From: an uncultured Lachnospiraceae bacterium
Lineage (GTDB): Bacteria > Bacillota > Clostridia > Lachnospirales > Lachnospiraceae
Length of the DNA stretch: 5,149 bases
Direction of reading: 5' to 3'
NCBI GenBank assembly: GCA_902796375.1
Contig: CADBOW010000086.1
Span: forward strand, 1 to 5,149
Part shown: one piece after another, positions 4,126 through 5,149 of the stretch
How the letters are laid out: the number at the start of each line of letters is the position of its first letter
How positions within the stretch are numbered: position 1 is the first letter of the stretch
The notes under the pieces: generated by a model
Database searches by the model: none
What the model saw: the letters and a program-made list of their open reading frames with translations, nothing else
Told to the model about the DNA's origin: nothing
Made by a program: the position numbers and the translations under genes

Positions 4126-5149
4126 TCAGACAGCAGTCCGTTCTCTCTTTCTGCCACCGATCTCAAACTCCTTCAGATACTCCCTTTCCTCCTCCGGAAG
4201 CTCCTCCGCAGCCAGACGGATCAGATCCCTGGCCCAGGCTGAAACCCTTTTCCCGGAATAGATGATTGCATTTTCTCCCTGAATCTCTGTCCGGAAAACC
4301 GCCTCCTCCACATCGATCAGATGCCCCGAAAGCAGCTTCTCCACACGTTTCAGATTCTTCTCACCATACAGAAGCCCCTTCAGCAGCGCAGCATATCCCA
4401 GGGCCTTCCGGATCGGAACACTGTCCGCCACACGTACCTCCAGATACCTTTTTAAACGGATATGGTGGAAGAACATGGACAGCAAATGCTCCACCACCGC
4501 CTTCTGACGTTCCGGCTCGTCAGCCAGCCCGGACAGGGATAAGATTTCGCCCAGCTTCTTTTCTCCCGCAAATGTGGACTCCCCCTGATCCGTCAGGACA
4601 ACCAGCGGACGATTCAGCAGAAGCTCCGCATAGACCTCATATCCGAATCTCCCATGGAATGCCCCAGGGAAGAAGCCTGTACGATCCGGATCCAGATCCT
4701 CCCAGACCTGAGTACGGAGCAGGTGCTTTCCCTTCCCCTCTGCCAGTCTGCTGTCCGGAAGAGATTTATTTTCCATGATCTGCATCAGCACCGGAGACAG
4801 GATGGTGAGGATCCGAAGCTTTCGCACCATATCCGCTTCGGAGGAATAATCCAATGAAACCTGTGTAGAGGCGGAGGCACGCATCATATAAACACCATAT
4901 CGTCCCCTCCCACGAAAATATCGGTCCATAAAATAATATCGGTTCTTCGGGATCAGCGGAAACTCCGACGGATGGACTCTGCCGGATTCCACTGCCGGAT
5001 GAAGTCCTCTGGTCACCAGAGAAAACCCAATGTCCCGGAGCACAGGGTCCCACAGCTTCCGAAATTCTCCGTAAACCTCTTCTATCTTCTGAATGGAAGA
5101 AAACGGTGCGACACTGATTTCAAACTGACAGGAGGGTTCCACGCTCACG
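4126..5149 (-). CDS. Glutamate-cysteine ligase, plant/EgtA type, 5' end beyond the window
   Basis: About 341 C-terminal residues of a GCS2-family glutamate-cysteine ligase, which makes gamma-glutamylcysteine from Glu, Cys and ATP in the cytoplasm. Seen in order (numbered from the first visible codon): VEPSCQFEIS (3-12), HPSEFPLIPKNRYYFMDRYF (59-78), MMRASASTQVSLDYSSEADM (88-107, the family's hallmark strand), WEDLDPDRTG (149-158), FGYEVYAELLL (168-178) and RYLEVRVADSVP (234-245, conserved substrate-binding Arg). The GTG at 5148 can be read as a start, but the match begins mid-domain at a VEP-x-x-QFE strand, so the gene almost certainly starts upstream and lacks perhaps 80-100 residues here, including the GxExE motif. 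It is first of three co-directional genes. Catalysis on cysteine is the family's usual activity; EgtA-like and true GshA-like roles cannot be separated here. Confidence 0.88.
   Translation of the reverse strand, partial: VSVEPSCQFEISVAPFSSIQKIEEVYGEFRKLWDPVLRDIGFSLVTRGLHPAVESGRVHPSEFPLIPKNRYYFMDRYFRGRGRYGVYMMRASASTQVSLDYSSEADMVRKLRILTILSPVLMQIMENKSLPDSRLAEGKGKHLLRTQVWEDLDPDRTGFFPGAFHGRFGYEVYAELLLNRPLVVLTDQGESTFAGEKKLGEILSLSGLADEPERQKAVVEHLLSMFFHHIRLKRYLEVRVADSVPIRKALGYAALLKGLLYGEKNLKRVEKLLSGHLIDVEEAVFRTEIQGENAIIYSGKRVSAWARDLIRLAAEELPEEEREYLKEFEIGGRKRERTAV

Noticed and set aside
3383..4261. Long plus-strand ORF of 292 codons opposite the amidotransferase
   Set aside because: It is the antisense of a gene with clear Ntn-hydrolase motifs and crosses a gene boundary. 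It has no RBS and a composition typical of an antisense shadow.
5137..5148. GTG at 5148 as the true start of the glutamate-cysteine ligase
   Set aside because: The reading frame continues open to the window edge and the visible protein begins in the middle of a conserved domain; no upstream sequence is available to show an RBS.

Overview
The window looks like chromosomal DNA of an anaerobic Firmicute, most likely a Lachnospiraceae-type Clostridium. The basis is AAGGAG/AGGAGG ribosome binding sites before the genes, TTGACA/TATAAT-type promoters, AT-rich intergenic DNA between GC-moderate genes, and protein families typical of that group. The genus is an inference. All genes supported here read on the minus strand, so transcription runs from high to low coordinates.

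In the order of transcription: (1) 5149-1882 is a tight three-gene operon: a plant/EgtA-type glutamate-cysteine ligase (5' end outside the window), a YafJ/EgtC/Dug3-like class II glutamine amidotransferase, and a second, divergent GCS2-family ligase. (2) 1860-1804 holds a weak terminator and a good promoter for the next gene. (3) 1759-1049 encodes an exported protein with a charged coiled coil and a C-terminal 3D/double-psi beta-barrel-like domain. (4) 1040-807 has no gene but is full of hairpins: a likely terminator and a ~190-bp element bounded by 17-bp inverted repeats. (5) 794-403 is a promoter and a ~357-nt leader for the last gene. (6) 402-1 is the 5' part of metY (O-acetylhomoserine sulfhydrylase), cut by the window edge.

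The most notable item is the metY leader. It has a consensus promoter, a strong AGGAGG site, and a 38-codon leader ORF (705-589) with 7 Met and 5 Cys codons in two clusters. Overlapping and following this ORF are RNA segments that can form either a GC-rich intrinsic terminator (529-556) or a perfect 10-bp competing antiterminator (643-652 with 548-557). An upstream hairpin (658-665 with 619-626) could hold the antiterminator strand. This is the architecture of trp-type ribosome-mediated attenuation, here apparently sensing Met-tRNA and/or Cys-tRNA. I see no S-box or T-box motif, the usual Firmicute devices for this pathway.

The window has a sulfur theme: metY makes homocysteine, and the operon encodes enzymes of gamma-glutamyl-cysteine type chemistry. 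Two ligases plus a gamma-glutamyl-type amidohydrolase suggest a low-molecular-weight thiol or gamma-glutamyl pathway in which glutamate is added and later removed. The product cannot be read from this window.
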